Of a stretch of 64,000 nt of DNA, positions 1 through 12,409 are shown one piece after another. This DNA comes from Neofusicoccum parvum (Eukaryota > Ascomycota > Dothideomycetes > Botryosphaeriales > Botryosphaeriaceae), in the NCBI GenBank assembly GCA_020912385.1, contig CP087210.1, positions 1,240,001 to 1,304,000 on the forward strand. Reading direction: 5' to 3'. The position numbers and the translations under genes are program-made. The notes beneath the pieces were generated by a model. It was given only the letters and a program-made list of their open reading frames with translations. It was not told where the DNA came from and ran no database searches. Numbering within the stretch: the first letter of the stretch is position 1; each line of letters starts with the position of its first letter.

Positions 1-744
1 CACGAGGTGCAGCAGGAAGAACTGCGGCGGGAACAGGATGATCTCGCCGTCGCGCGCGAGCCGCGTCCACGCGGCGGGCGGCAGGAAGCGGGCGGCCGTG
101 TGCTCGATGCCGCCGTCGGACGTGGGCGCGGGAATGACGGCCTCCTCCTCCCGGGGCAAGCCATCCCCCGCCGCCTCCGCCGCCGCGGCCGAGGGCGGCA
201 GCGGCATGAAGTACAGGTACATCTGGGTGGTGAAGCGCTTGGGCACGTTCGCGGGCGTGACCCAGCGCGTGAACGGGACGAGGCCGTCGAGGTCGGCGGC
301 CGCGCCCCACGCCCGCAGCACGTCTCCGAACGGGCGCTTCCCGGCGTGCACCTCCCTCCTCGCGCGCTCCCTCTCCTCGCGCTCCACGTGGAACAGCGGC
401 GCCGAGCCCCTCCCGGTCCCTCCCCCGCTCCGCCGCGCCAGCAGTATCCCGCTCTCCTCGAAGCACTCGCGCACCCCGGCCCGCCTGTACGCGGCGCCGT
501 CGCGGTGCCGGGCCGCGTCGCCCGGCGCCGGCACCGCGCCGTCGTGCAGCGCGTCGCAGTTGCCGCCCGGGAAGACGTGGGCGCTCGGGAAGGACGAGGA
601 CGTCTGCACGCGGTGCAGCAGGAGCACCTCGTTGGTGGGCGAGACGAGCAGGATGCTGGCCGAGGGCCGGGGCGGGACGGGCGCGGGCCTCTTCTTCGCC
701 TTGCCGCCTGCGTCGTCGGGCGCGGCTGTCGTGGATTGCGGCAT
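1..744 (-). CDS. NUDIX hydrolase-like protein (3' end beyond window)
   Basis: The minus-strand frame is open from an ATG at 744 to the window edge, giving about 248 residues without a stop, so the C-terminus is missing. The protein begins MPQSTTAAPDD. It then has a hydrophobic strand (SASILLVSP), an HVFPGG motif, and the core REcFEEsGIL of a NUDIX box (consensus GX5EX7REUXEEXGU) at roughly residues 92-102. The family hydrolyses nucleoside diphosphates linked to another moiety. The long insertion between HVFPGG and the box, and the tail after it, resemble fungal NUDT19-like proteins, some of which act on CoA esters. That assignment is inference. The frame looks intronless here. The next gene downstream on its left is outside the window, and its upstream side faces about 760 bp of non-coding DNA. 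Confidence 0.72.
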   Translation of the reverse strand, partial: MPQSTTAAPDDAGGKAKKRPAPVPPRPSASILLVSPTNEVLLLHRVQTSSSFPSAHVFPGGNCDALHDGAVPAPGDAARHRDGAAYRRAGVRECFEESGILLARRSGGGTGRGSAPLFHVEREERERARREVHAGKRPFGDVLRAWGAAADLDGLVPFTRWVTPANVPKRFTTQMYLYFMPLPPSAAAAEAAGDGLPREEEAVIPAPTSDGGIEHTAARFLPPAAWTRLARDGEIILFPPQFFLLHLV

Positions 745-1503
745 GGCGGATGCCGCGCAGGTGCGGAGGGCTGCTTGCTGTTGATGTCGTGGGGCGTGGT
801 GCGGACGCGTGAGGGCTGCGAAGCGTGACGGTGGTGCGGTCGTGCGGTGGAGGGCTGGATGGTAGCGGGTCGTGGGACGGAGTGCGCGAGTGTGGAATTG
901 CCTCAGCCCGCGGGAGGGAGAGCAGGACATAGTGGCCGAGGCGGACGGCCGCGAATTGGCGTGGGATAGTCCATTGTGATGTGTTGCGGGGAGGAAATGG
1001 ACTGAGCCGAGGTTGGGCTGCAGGGGAAAAAGAGCTCGCTTATCGGCGTCGACGTCATCGCCAATCCTCTTGATGATGGAGATAGAGTAATCCGTGGCAT
1101 TGTGTCAAATGGAATTTCCTTGAAAGGGTATTGGCATTAATTCATACAACTGTTCGCGTAAATACAATCTATGCACCCGCCCCACAAGCCGTTCAAAGCA
1201 ACAAAGAGGACAAAATCGAGAAACACCGTTGTGCACCGAGTAGCTCCTGCCATGCAGAATTCTCAAGTAACCAGCACTGAAGCGAGCCTCCCAAGCCCAA
1301 GACAAAAGTAGAAAAGGAATTAAAGAAGACCAATCATAAGTATGTGTGCGGAGGGATTGTGCGTGTGTGTTGGGGTATTCATCCAGCGCCGTGGCATCAG
1401 GAGCTGACAAGGAGATTCGTGTCCCTAGCAAATGACGCCCCCTTTCCTCCATCGTCATCAAGCGTAGAATCCAGTCGTGAGAAAAGAAAAGGGCATGGCA
1501 GAA
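745..1503. other. Intergenic, no gene seen
   Basis: About 760 bp lie between the start of the NUDIX gene (744, minus) and the stop of the IQGAP gene (1504, minus). Short frames occur on both strands, but none has family-like sequence or splice signals linking it to another frame. The stretch should hold the NUDIX promoter and the IQGAP 3' UTR. It becomes more AT-rich from about 1080 to 1340, next to the IQGAP end. Confidence 0.6.
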
Positions 1504-4500
1504 TCAAGACCCACCATCCCTGTAGAACTTCTTGAACACCAGGTGCAAGAGAAGATTAACATTAAGCTTCAACGTCCCCTGAGATGCTCCGTCCTCGACG
1601 CCGAAGAGGTTGATGAACTGTTTGTTCTCGAACTGCGCCTGGAGCAGATCGTCGAGCGGCACGATGGCACTGGCTCCAGGGATCATCATGCTGCCGACTG
1701 AACCTTCGATGTGGAAAATTCCGACTTCATCGCTGGAAAGGGTGATGTTGGTCTTTTCCCAGCCACGATCCCTGTCCGTGTAGCCGCGCCACTCAACCAG
1801 GACACCCTTCTCCCCGAGAGCTCGTGCTGAGTACTTGAATGAGCCGAACTTGGGTACCTGGCCTCGCCTCTGCAGCTCACGCTCGTGATTATACTGCTTG
1901 GTGAAGGGGAGCAAGAACCGCTTCTTGCCCTTCTTGCTCTGCAGCGTGACCATGGCCTGCTCGATGTAATTGTTGTACGATTTGAGCTGGCTGTCAAGCC
2001 ACTCAGACTTGGAATCCAAGGCAGCGAGCGTGGCTTTGACATTGTCCATTTCGCGAGTGCGCTGGATGCGACGGCGATGCTTGGTGCGGATATCGATGGC
2101 AATCTCGTTGAGCAGATCCTGATACTTGTTGTGGCGGCTGGTACGTCCGGCCCGCTCCAGTGTCAAGATGTTCTCAAGCGCAGTACGCTTAAGTTCACTG
2201 TACGTGAGCGAAGCAATGTCGATGAGTGGCGATGCAGTGTCTGTGTATGCAGAGCGCTTCCTGGCGTTTTGAGGGCCCAATTCCTCGTGGATAAGGGCGG
2301 CCCAGCGATCCTCGTCCTCTTCTGTAATTGGCTTGACCATGATACTCAGGAGGTCAGCCCCAGTTTGGATGCGAATGAGATACAGGACTAAACGTTTCGT
2401 CTCCATATACAGAGCCTTGATTGGCGCATCGAGTTCTTCAACATGTTAGCATGACCAAGATCAAAAAAAACGATAGCAGATTTTCGTACCTTCGACTTCG
2501 TGGAACTTCGGGTTCAGAGTAAGGCTGATTTCAGTTGCATTGACGCTGGAAAGCTCGTGCTCGTTACCCTTGGCACTTCCCAGTTCCCGAAGGAGCTCTC
2601 GCAAGGGAATGTCATCCTGTGCGATGCAGATTGAGGGAAGGTCCGAGGCAACAAGTTGATGAATGGCAAAAATGTCCGAGAGCTTGATGTAAAGAGTAGG
2701 TTTCTGAGTGTTGTAAAGATCGTTGAATTCGTCAATGTCGAACTGGGTTTCGGCAGGTCGAATGGTAATAACTGAGGTTGGTCAGTGCTGTCCATATCAT
2801 TTCTGGTATTGACATAGCTCCCGGAAAGTACAACTTACGATTTGTCCAAATCTCCTCTAGTCGAGCAATGGCTTCGGTAATGTAGCTGTTCAATGGTTGA
2901 AGGTAAACATTGTCACCACCAAAGTGTCTCCCAACTGCAACTTGTCCAACAACCTTCGAGACTTCGCCAAGGTTGCGCTTCTGCAAAGGCGAAAGCCCAC
3001 GGTCAATTACCCCCCAGGTTTCAGGTTGCACCAACGCCGGCTGGATGTAGGTCTTCCATAGCCAGTGACCAACAATCTGGAGAATATATTGCTGCTCCTC
3101 ATGTGGAAACTTTGCACACAGGCACTCGAACTGCTGCTGAGCAACAAAGCGCATACCATAAGGCATCTTGTGGAGGAGATCCTCCATGCAAGCGAAGAAC
3201 TGATCAGCGATATCGCGCAGATCCTGCAGATGGCGGATGAACATTTCGCGGGTTTCCGGATCACGGATTGCTTCCTCACGGGGAACATCCGGAATTCTGC
3301 GGCTGCGCTGACCCGTTCGTAATTCTTCGTTGTTGATGGCCGAACGGTAAATTTGTAGAGGATCGCTCTCCAGGTCGAGGGCTTCATTCTCCATGATATT
3401 CTCCTTGATCAGGGGTCCAAGCAGATCCCTCAAGAACTTACGATCGCGGGGAGTACGAACGTAGTTGCCCAGAACCTTGCTCCAGAAGTAATTGCCACGA
3501 AGATAGTCCTGGATGGAGCCACAGATGCCAATTTCTTCCTTGATCGACCTGGCAATCAGCTTCAAAAGGTAGTACTCCTCTCTTCTCTTCTGGGCGAATC
3601 CAAAGACACCCATTATGAGAAGCTCGACGCGCTTGCTATCCTTTTCAGCGATTCCTTGTTCGCGAATCTTCTTGAAAAGTCGAGCGAGATATTGCGGCTG
3701 CGTTTGCAAGATGAAAAAGAGTTCCTGGTAGTGCTCTAGCTTCTTCCTCGAGTTCTTGTTCAATGCTCTAAGGTCAAATGGATCCTTCGAAGCAAGCTCT
3801 TTGTTGTTAAGGAGACTTCCAACGTGGCCACCGAAATGCCTTTGGTGCTTCACGACTTCGTCGAGCGTGATCTTGTTCTTCACAAGAAGGGCAATCTTGA
3901 TGTCAAGCTGGTCGATGTATTGCTCAGCCATCTCATTCTGGCGAATGTGCTGGACAACCGTCTTCCGAAGCCGTTCAAATTCTATAACCATGTTAGTTCT
4001 TACCATTCACAGACGCAGGAATGTTCGATCACTCACCGATTTCTTCGTCAAAGTCGATATCACTATCATTGAGCAAGTGGACGAAGTTCTTGACAGTGCT
4101 GACAGGTGGGTTCTTTCCACTGGTGAGGCTCTTGTAGGCTTCACCCTGCTGACGACCACGGACGAAGCTCTGGATTTTGATGACTTTCTCCATGTTTTGC
4201 TTGTAGAACCTTTTCTTTTCCGCAAACCGACTCCGGACGAGCTTGCCGCGCGCGAGAGACTGCAGTTCACAGATGGCCTCTTCTTCTGGTTCCAGAGCCA
4301 TGAGAAGATTTCCGATTTTCGCTCGAGAAAGCATTGCCCGGGCAAAGCTTTGGACCTCAACGATTTGTTCTTCGGTTTCGCCGAGGGCGCAAAGAATATC
4401 GTATGTGTCACGGCGGATGGCGAAGCCGCGAACCGCAGATTGGAAATCTGTAATGCTCGGGGTTGCTGCTCTAAGAGCCTTCAGGTCCGCCTGGTACTTC

Positions 4501-6992
4501 TTACGAAGAAGATTGCCCCTGATCGCGGACTGCAATTCCAAGACACTTTCCTCTTGCTCTGCCAGCGCAGTCAGCGTATCTGCAACCTTTGCCCTAGCTT
4601 CAGCGCCGCGAGCAGCAGATTGAAGTTCAATGATTCCAGCACTGCAAGCGGTGAGATTTCCGCGCAGCTCCTTCAGTGAACTCCTAACAGCTCCCCCACG
4701 AGCGGCAGCCTGCAAACCTGTCCAATGAGCTTGCTTACTTGACAAGTCATCCACCAGTTGCGAAGTCTGAGCCCTTGCGGTCGCACCGCGAATTGCGCCT
4801 TGCAGCATGGTGAAAAGACCCTCGTGTTGGCGTAGGTTGTTCTGCTCTGCACGCTGAGCTTGTCGAATCATCATACCACGGGTCAGGGCTTGGAGGATTT
4901 CGATCTGATTTCCAGCCTCTTGGGTAGCGGTCCACTCGTCGTCAACCTTCTTCCGCAGGAGTGCACCGCGAATGGCAGATTGGAAAGCCTGGATGCCGAC
5001 CTCAGCTTCTTGAGCATCGGCGAACTGGTCGTCGATTCGTTTGCGCATGAGGGCTCCTCGGATGGCAGCTTGCAGGCCCTTCACTCCCGCCGATGCTTCT
5101 TGAGTAGCCTCATACTGATCCCCGACATCCCTTCGCTTCAGCGCTCCCCTAATTGCGGCTTGGAAATTCCTGATTCCGTTTTCGTGGCGTTGAGTCTTGG
5201 TCTTGATGTGTTGGACCTCTGCTCGAGCCTTTCGCGCGCGCACAAGGCTCTGCAGAGTCACGACCTCGTTTTGCTTGTGTTGCCAGAACTGCTCATTGCT
5301 GCGTTGCCTTGACCGGACGATGAAGCCCCTGCTTGCGCTCTGCAGATTCACGGAGAACCTTCGCATATCCATCTTGTACTCAGAAATCTGCCTGGAGAAG
5401 TCTCCCCTGATCCTTGATTGGAGATCAACAAGAAAGTCTTCATTGTCCCAAAGACTTTGCATGATATCCCCAAGCCGGATGCGCTCCATGGCACCCCTGA
5501 TCTGAGCCTGCAGATCAACGACTGTGCCTTCATTCTCCGCAAGCTCTCTCTGAATACGCTCTTCCTCGGTCTCAACAGGCTCCGGCTCTGGTTCAGGTTC
5601 GCCAAAATTGGCACTCATGCCGGAGAAGTTGGGCATGCTGACACCGGATTTGTCGAGGCCTTTCTGCATCTCCTCCAACTCATGATCTTCGAATTGGAGT
5701 TGACCGACAAGATTACCGATGCGGAAGTTGACGATTCCTTTGCGATAAAGCAGCCAGGATAATGCGTGGATGCAGTAGATGACCTTGGGGATGTTCTTCT
5801 TCTCATACAGGTCGACGAGCTCGAAGCGGAAAAGTTCGGGTAGCTCAACATCATGCAAAAGTCTGAAGAAGAGTGCAATGTTGTCGGAGTGTCGAAACTG
5901 TAGTCTTGCGTGGCGGAAGATTCTAACCGGCTTGTCGGGATTCAGGGCTTGGACGATTTCCGCTAGAGTCACGCCATCCCGCAGAGCTTCCTCGAGCTGT
6001 ACAATTGGGGGGATAGGCTTGTCGATGATGTCCTCAATCCACTCCTTGGCTTCACCGATATGACAGAGGTATTCGTACGCCTGCAGAAACTGCCTTTGCT
6101 GGTCCATCCATGTTCTGGTGGCCCAACCAGATTGTACCTTCTTCCCTCGCGTGGTCATGCCCCGCTGCAGCTTACGCCGCCCGTGCATACCAACAACCTC
6201 CTCATCGGGTGACTTGATAGTGAATTCTTCATCGCCGCTGACTCCGAATTTTGACAGGGTTCTGAACTGTGCAGTGGATGACCTCTCCAGAGCCTTCAGA
6301 TCGGGCTGATCTAATTGGGGGGCGAAATGGACGGATTTAGGACGCTCTCGCACGGGTGCGCGCACCGTGTCAGCTCTTGATAGGGCTAGGGAGTACTGCT
6401 TTGTCGGAGATGTCGATCCATCCACGCCGTTGGTGGGAGACGCCGAACCATTGAACTGAGGAGCACTAAAAGGATCCAAACTTTGCGACCTGTTATGGCT
6501 ATGTGGGCGGGGCGGAGTGGTCTCTTGAGGAGGCGAAGAATTCGGGGGCAAGAAGTTCGGGGACCGAGTTTGCAAGCGCGAGGGCGTTGTATCTATGATA
6601 GGAGGCGAAGAGCTGGTAGGTGCATAGCTCTTGGAGCGGCCATGGGCTGGAGGATGAGGCTTCTCTGGGGAAGACGGAGGGCTGACAGGTGCCTGCGGCA
6701 ATGGTCGTAGCTTGTTGCGCATTGACAGGAAGGTGCCATTAGCGCTGGATCCGAACGGATCATCTTTCGAAGCGGCCACGGTGTTTTCGCTGAGTCCTCG
6801 CTTATGGCTCTTGAGGACGCTGCGGAAGTCGGTCACGCCATTAGAGTTGGAAGAAAGGGTGCTCGTCCGACTTGGTACGTCGTTAGAAGGGTAGCCGGGC
6901 GGGCCGTTCGAGGCTGTGGACGCTTGGCGCAGCGGGCTGGGCTGATGCGACAGAGTCGAGCGCGGGCGGGACGGCGAGTATGAGTAGGACAT
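1504..6992 (-). CDS. IQGAP-family cytokinesis scaffold (Rng2/Iqg1-like)
   Basis: Four exons, 6992-4037, 3981-2839, 2771-2490 and 2435-1504, join in frame to 1770 residues. Introns are 55, 67 and 54 bp with GT-AG ends. The order is a Ser/Pro-rich N-terminus (1-280), a calponin-homology domain (about 295-415, actin binding), a long tandem array of IQ-like repeats (about 490-960, calmodulin/myosin light chain binding), a RasGAP-related domain (exons 2-3) and a RasGAP C-terminal domain (exon 4). This is the classic IQGAP architecture. In fungi, Iqg1/Rng2 assembles the contractile actomyosin ring at the septum. The RasGAP-like part of IQGAPs usually binds small GTPases without stimulating hydrolysis. 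Most of the repeats read LQ or FQ rather than IQ, followed by RG. I count 16 by eye, a high number. The assignment is secure from domain order. Exon ends rest on splice consensus and frame only. Confidence 0.93.
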
Positions 6993-8055
6993 GGCGGTCG
7001 TGGAAGTCGTAAATCGTGGTCATCACAGGTGCGTGTCGCACGACTGCTGGCCTCGAAAGCGGCCTCGGGGGAGAGAAGGGAGGGCGGCGGGGCTGCAGCG
7101 CGGATGCCTGCTGTTCGATGTGCACACTGCAGGTGGTTGCGGAAACAAAGCGCGCCACCCGGCGGTGAGAGGCAGCGTCGGAGGAGGGGGTATCGTGAGG
7201 TGGACTGGGTGTGGGCGTGCGCAAAAACAGAAGTAGCGATGGAGCAGCTTGTTTGGCGGCTGGCCGACTGTTTACGTGTGGCCCGTGCGTCTGCGGTCAA
7301 GCGGGCAACCAACACTTTGCCAGCGACGGCTGCGACGGCGATCCTTGCGCCCTGGCCGTGCGACGCGCTTATCCCCGCTGCCTCCGCGCCCTGCGAGCCT
7401 CGCCGGCCGTGGCCGCGGCCTGCAGACGCCGGAGTGGACGCTGCATGGGTGCAGATGCTCGCTGCATCGCTGCATCTCGCGGGCGTCGGTCACCGCACGC
7501 ACAGGACACGGCCTGCTGCTCGCACTGGGGGATCTACGAGCTTGTCGCGGTGAGCGGTGAGTGTGCCGGCGTGGTATGACGAGATGCGACCACAACGCGT
7601 GCGCGCCCGTGGCTAGCGCGTCCACGCCGCCGGCGGCGGGTCTTTCGTGCTCGTATCGAAGAGACCGGCGACAGACAGGTTCTCTGGAAGGCCGAATCCA
7701 TCCCCTCTCGCCAGCTCAGCTCTCTTCAGCCCTGCGGCGGGCAGGAAGGAACAGCAGAAAGAATGGGCGCAGGCTGGCAGAGGACCAAGCGACCGCCGGC
7801 GGACGGCCCGAGCGCAGAGCAGGTCTCGCTTTATCGATAGCGTGCGGGACGCCAGCGCCGAGCCTCCGGGCTGTCGCCGCCCTCAAATTTCTCGCGCTGC
7901 GCTCTCCTCCCAAAAGTTTTCTTCTTGGGAAAACTCCCCGGCGGCAGCCTGACCTCGAGTATTGTTACGCTTCTCGCGCGAGCTGTCGTCCGTTTCTTTC
8001 GTATCTGATACCCGTATTCTACTCCCTGCACCTCTCCGTCCCTCTTTCTTTCAAA
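6993..8055. promoter_or_regulatory. Divergent promoter region, IQGAP / IMP dehydrogenase
   Basis: About 1.06 kb of GC-rich DNA separates the two divergent start codons (6992 minus, 8056 plus). The last 100 bp before the IMP dehydrogenase ATG are pyrimidine-rich (for example CTCCCTGCACCTCTCC and CTCTTTCTTTC at about 8021-8052), a common feature just upstream of highly expressed fungal genes. Overlapping open frames on both strands look like stop-poor GC-rich DNA rather than genes. Confidence 0.5.
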
Positions 8056-8458
8056 ATGCCCGCCATCAACGGCTCCGCACCTGCCCAGGCGCTGGACTTC
8101 TCCACCGCTCTGGAGGTCCTGAAGAACGAATACTCCGAGCGCGATGGCATCGACGTCCACACCCTCATTGACTCCAAGAGGAACGGCGGCCTCACCTACA
8201 ACGACTTCCTTGTCCTGCCGGGCTACATTGGTACGCTTGACTGCCGCGACGAGTTCGCTCTGCCTGCGACTGACTTTTCGTCTCGAAGGCTTCCCCGCTT
8301 CCGAAGTCAACCTGGAGACTCGCATCACCAAGCGCATTACCCTCAAGACTCCCTTCGTCTCGTCCCCCATGGACACCGTCACCGAGCACAACATGGCCAT
8401 CCACATGGCTCTGCTTGGCGGTCTCGGTGTCATCCACCACAACTGCTCTATGGATGAT

Positions 8459-8489
<31 letters not shown>

Positions 8490-9926
8490 ACGAGAACGGC
8501 TTCATCCTCGACCCCGTTGTCATCTCCCCCAAGATGACCGTCGGCGAGGCCAAGGCTCTCAGGGAGAAGTGCGGTTTCGGTGGTTTCCCTGTCACCGGTA
8601 CGTTTCTTAGTCTCCTATCTCGTGATAATAGCGCAAATTTTCGTGATGTTCAAACCATTTTATATAACTTTCGTTCAACCGCAGCACGATTCCGTCGTGT
8701 GGGGAGAAACATGTTGTCTGATAAAGCACCTTGCTATATTGTCTGTCAAGCTCGCGGAGATGCCCATACTGACTGTACATGCAGAGGCTGGCACTCTCCG
8801 TTCCAAGCTCATCGGCATCATTACCCCTCGCGATATCCAATTCGAGAAGAACCTCGACGACCCCATCACCACCGTCATGTCCACTGATCTCGTCACTGCC
8901 AAGACTGGCATCTCGCTCGAGGAGGCCAACGAGATTCTCCGCAGCTCCAGGAAGGGCAAGCTTCCCATCGTCGACGAGCAGGGTAACCTGGTTGCGCTCC
9001 TGTCTCGTTCCGACCTTATGAAGAACCTGAACTTCCCTCTCGCCTCCAAGCTTCCCGACTCAAAGCAGCTCATCTCCGCTGCTGCTATCGGCACCCGCCC
9101 CGAAGACAAGATCCGTCTCCAGAAGCTCGTCGAGGCTGGCCTTGACATCGTCATCCTCGACAGCTCTCAGGGTAATTCGATGTACCAGATCGAGATGATC
9201 AAGTACGTCAAGGAGAAGTACCCTGGCCTTGATGTTATTGGCGGTAACGTCGTCACCCGTGACCAGGCTGCGGCTCTCATCGCTGCCGGTGTTGACGGTC
9301 TCCGTATTGGTATGGGTAGCGGCAGTGCTTGCATTACCCAGGAGGTCATGGCTGTTGGCCGTCCCCAGGCCACCTCTGTCTATAACGTCACTCGCTTTGC
9401 TGCTCGCTTCGGCGTTCCTTGCATTGCGGACGGTGGTATCCAGAACGTTGGACACATCGTCAAGGGTATTGCGCTTGGTGCTTCCACCGTCATGATGGGT
9501 GGTCTGCTTGCTGGCACTACCGAGTCCCCTGGCCAGTACTTCGTCAGCCGTGAGGGTCAGCTCGTCAAGGCCTACCGTGGTATGGGCTCCATCGACGCCA
9601 TGGAGGACAAGAAGGCCGGTGCTGGTAGCACCGATGCCAAGGCTAGCAACGCTGGTACTGCCCGCTACTTCTCTGAGGGTGACAGGGTCCTTGTCGCCCA
9701 AGGTGTTTCTGGCTCCGTTCTTGACCGTGGTTCCATTACCAAGTTCCTGCCTTACCTCCATGCTGGTGTCCAGCACTCTCTCCAGGACATGGGCATCACG
9801 AGCTTGACTGAGCTTCACAGCCACGTCCAGGAGGGCAAGGTCCGCTTCGAGCTCCGCACTGCCAGCGCTCAGGCCGAGGGTAACGTCCACGGCCTGCACA
9901 GCTTCGACAAGAAGCTCTACTCCTAA
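8056..9926 (+). CDS. Inosine-5'-monophosphate dehydrogenase
   Basis: Exons 8056-8230, 8289-8597 and 8785-9926 give 541 residues, the usual length for fungal IMPDH. The enzyme oxidises IMP to XMP with NAD+, the committed step of guanine nucleotide synthesis in the cytosol. Visible motifs are [14 protein letters not shown] near the N-terminus, paired CBS domains in the middle (containing ITPRDIQF and [15 protein letters not shown]), the phosphate loop [12 protein letters not shown] with catalytic Cys344, [15 protein letters not shown], and the active-site flap (RYFSEGDR, then AQGVSG). The start has a CAAAATGCC context after a pyrimidine-rich leader. The second intron is long (187 bp) for this window. 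Several fungi carry an extra, drug-resistant IMPDH copy, but nothing here marks this as one: no adjacent polyketide genes are present. A 340-residue antisense frame over the 3' half is a codon-bias shadow. Confidence 0.96.
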
Positions 9927-10672
9927 GCGCTGAGCTGTCATAAAAAGTGAAAAGTCTTTTTCGGAGTTTCGGGGGATTGTTGGATGGGAATATTGACTGC
10001 GAATTGCGGCGTTCAACTGTTGTAGTGCATGGAGTGCATCGAACGAGAAGGGCACATTCGTTTTAGATATCTGTTGTGCCATTCAAACAACAGGATTTGG
10101 CTACACTTGGTCCCCTGCATCCGTCGAATTAAATTGAACGTGAACGTTATGTACGAGGTACATGAACACAGCCCTGACGCCCTTTTCTATAGTGGTTTTG
10201 CGAGTTTCAACTACGTCTTACTAAATGGCTAAGGGCTGCGATCAGCGCGCACCTATACGTCTGGCCGGGCACTCATTTGAAGCTACACAGGGAGAGTACT
10301 GCGGCGTCGATGTTGCTCGAGCGCTGTGGCGTTTGGGCGTGTGTCGAAGACGGCCGGTGGAACTGGAATGCACTAGATGACGGGCTACGTGAGGTGTGCC
10401 ATGTTTCACCATCAGGCGCCCAAAGCATCATTTGGTTCGGCGTATCATGACATAGAAGAAATTGATTTTGCATCTACAGTCTTGGCCACAGAGGAACTGC
10501 TGTAATCCTTTGGCCGGTCGCGTGGACGGAAGTAGAGCTTTATGAAATAAGACGGGTATATGAAAAGAATGAAGAAACATCCCCATCCAAAATGGACCAC
10601 AAAAAAAAAGAGGGAGAGGTAACCGTAAAGGCGTGCAAATATAAATGCCTGCGAATTCAAGAAACCGTCCAC
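9927..10672. other. Convergent 3' intergenic region
   Basis: About 750 bp between the stops of IMP dehydrogenase (plus) and the P450 (minus). AT content rises, as expected for 3' UTRs. I see no gene, tRNA or repeat in it. Confidence 0.6.
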
Positions 10673-12409
10673 CTAAGCCTCATACCTCTTCAGCCTCAGC
10701 TTCATCCCATTCTGCGGCTTCGTCGTGACGACGCCGGCAGGGATGACGTCCTTCTCGTCCATGGCCAACGTCCACTCGAAGCGGCCGACGAACGCGGCGA
10801 CCAACGCGCGCATCTCCGCCTGCGCGAACTTCTGGCCGATGCAGCTGCGCGGCCCGTGCAGGAAGGTCAGCTGGCAGTAGTTTGAGCTGGCGCCGCCGTT
10901 GTTGTTGGCGTGACCCTTCTCGTCGATCCACCGCTCCGGCTTGAACTCCTCCGAGTCCGCGCCCCACAGGTGCGGCGACCGGTTGATGGCCCACGGCACT
11001 AGGAGCACTTGTGTGCCCTTGGGGACGTACTGCCCGCAGATGTTGGTGTCGCGCACCGCGTCGCGGATCGTAACAGGGACGGTGGGGTAGAGGCGCGTCA
11101 CCTCGTTACAGACTGCGTTAAGGTACGGCATGCCTTCGAGCTTTTCAGCGAGGGTTGCGGAAGAGGCGTTCTTGGGGTCGGCGAGCTCGGCACTAAGGTT
11201 GGATAGCACTTCTTCGCGGAGACGGGATTGGACGGAAGGATGGGTGGCGAGGAGGTAGCACACCCATGTGAAAGCGGAGGAAGTGGTTTCGTGGCTGTAG
11301 GTTGTGTTAGCTTTTGGGTTTGGTGTCTTGGGGGTGCCGATTTGGAACCCACCCAGCGGCCAAGAAGGTCAGGAGTTGATCGATCAGCATATCATCGCCA
11401 AAGAGGTTGGACCGCATCATGACGGAAAGAATGTCCTTCTGGTCCTCACTCTCGACCTTGAGAATGGCCTTCTTGTCGGTCAGGAGCTGCTGGCAAATTT
11501 GCTTGAGCTTCGTAGTAGTGTCCCTCATCACCTCGTTAATCCGCCACGGGAGAATCTTCACAATGCTCTCCAAGCCGACGATGTGCAGGGTAAAGAAAAC
11601 GGTCTTCTCCATTGTGGGCTCAAGAACCTCCTCGTAGGTCCCCACAAGAGGATCATCGGCGCTCTTAAGAGAGTTGAAGTCACGGCCGAGTGCAGCAAGA
11701 CCAATGATATCCAGAGTAACCTTGGTGGACCAATGGTTGATCTCGACAACCGGGTCATCCTGCATTTCGGCAGTCACACCCTCGGTGAGAGCAACGGCCT
11801 TGGTCCAAAAGATAGGGTATAATTCCTTGATATGGCGGAAGCTGAAGGAAGGCATGATGTTTTTGCGCTGGAACTTGTGCTCGTCACCCTCGACGATGAT
11901 CAGCCCGTCGCCGAGAATTCTGCGAAGGAAGTTCCTAAGCTTCGTGGGCTTCTCAAAGTCATAGGTTTTGTGGACGAGGACGTCTGCTATGGTCTTCGGC
12001 TCCGTCGGAATGAGGCGGTCGACGTTGAAGAATCCGCGGAACCGGATGAGGCCATCGTTGGGGATGGTCTTGACCCAGTTCAAGAACTCATTGCCTGGCG
12101 GCTTCGACATTACAACCGGGCCATTGGAAATAATGGGGTATTTCGGCTAACGATGTCAGTGCGAGTGGATACAAAGCAGGGAGCGGGGCATACTATGGCC
12201 TCTGGCAGATGTCGGAATGGGCTCAGAAAGAAAGGGTATATCAAGACTCTGTAGAAAGCCCATGCGAAGAAGTTGATCGCGATCAGACCCAGAACAATGG
12301 GGGTAATAGGAACGCGCAGGCTCTGCTCTGGGATAAACTGCTTCACCAGGAGGGCTTCTGGCGCTGAAAGCAGTACGAGCTTGATTGGAAGTGGAAGATC
12401 GATAGCCAT
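10673..12409 (-). CDS. Cytochrome P450 monooxygenase
   Basis: Exons 12409-12194, 12146-11353 and 11294-10673 give 543 residues. Introns are 47 and 58 bp. An N-terminal hydrophobic segment (about residues 30-55, containing PIVLGLIAINFFAWAFYRV) is the expected ER membrane anchor. The second intron interrupts the I-helix, and splicing restores AGHETT, the oxygen-activation motif. The K-helix ExxR lies in NEVTRLYP. The PERF-like region reads FKPERW, and the heme loop is FLHGPRSCIG with the thiolate Cys. The N-terminal half (FRGFFNVDRLIPTEPKTIADVL) is like fungal class E P450s that act on fatty acids, alkanes or secondary metabolites. The substrate cannot be told from sequence. No biosynthetic backbone gene is nearby, so it looks like a solitary P450 using the shared NADPH-P450 reductase. 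Confidence 0.93.

Noticed and set aside
8056..9926. IMP dehydrogenase as a self-resistance copy of a drug biosynthesis cluster
   Set aside because: No polyketide synthase or tailoring cluster is adjacent. The nearest P450 stands alone, and I cannot identify resistance-specific residues with confidence.
9060..10082. 340-codon open frame antisense to IMP dehydrogenase
   Set aside because: It mirrors the strongly biased codons of the sense gene, lacks recognisable motifs and ignores the well-supported IMPDH frame. Shadow frame.
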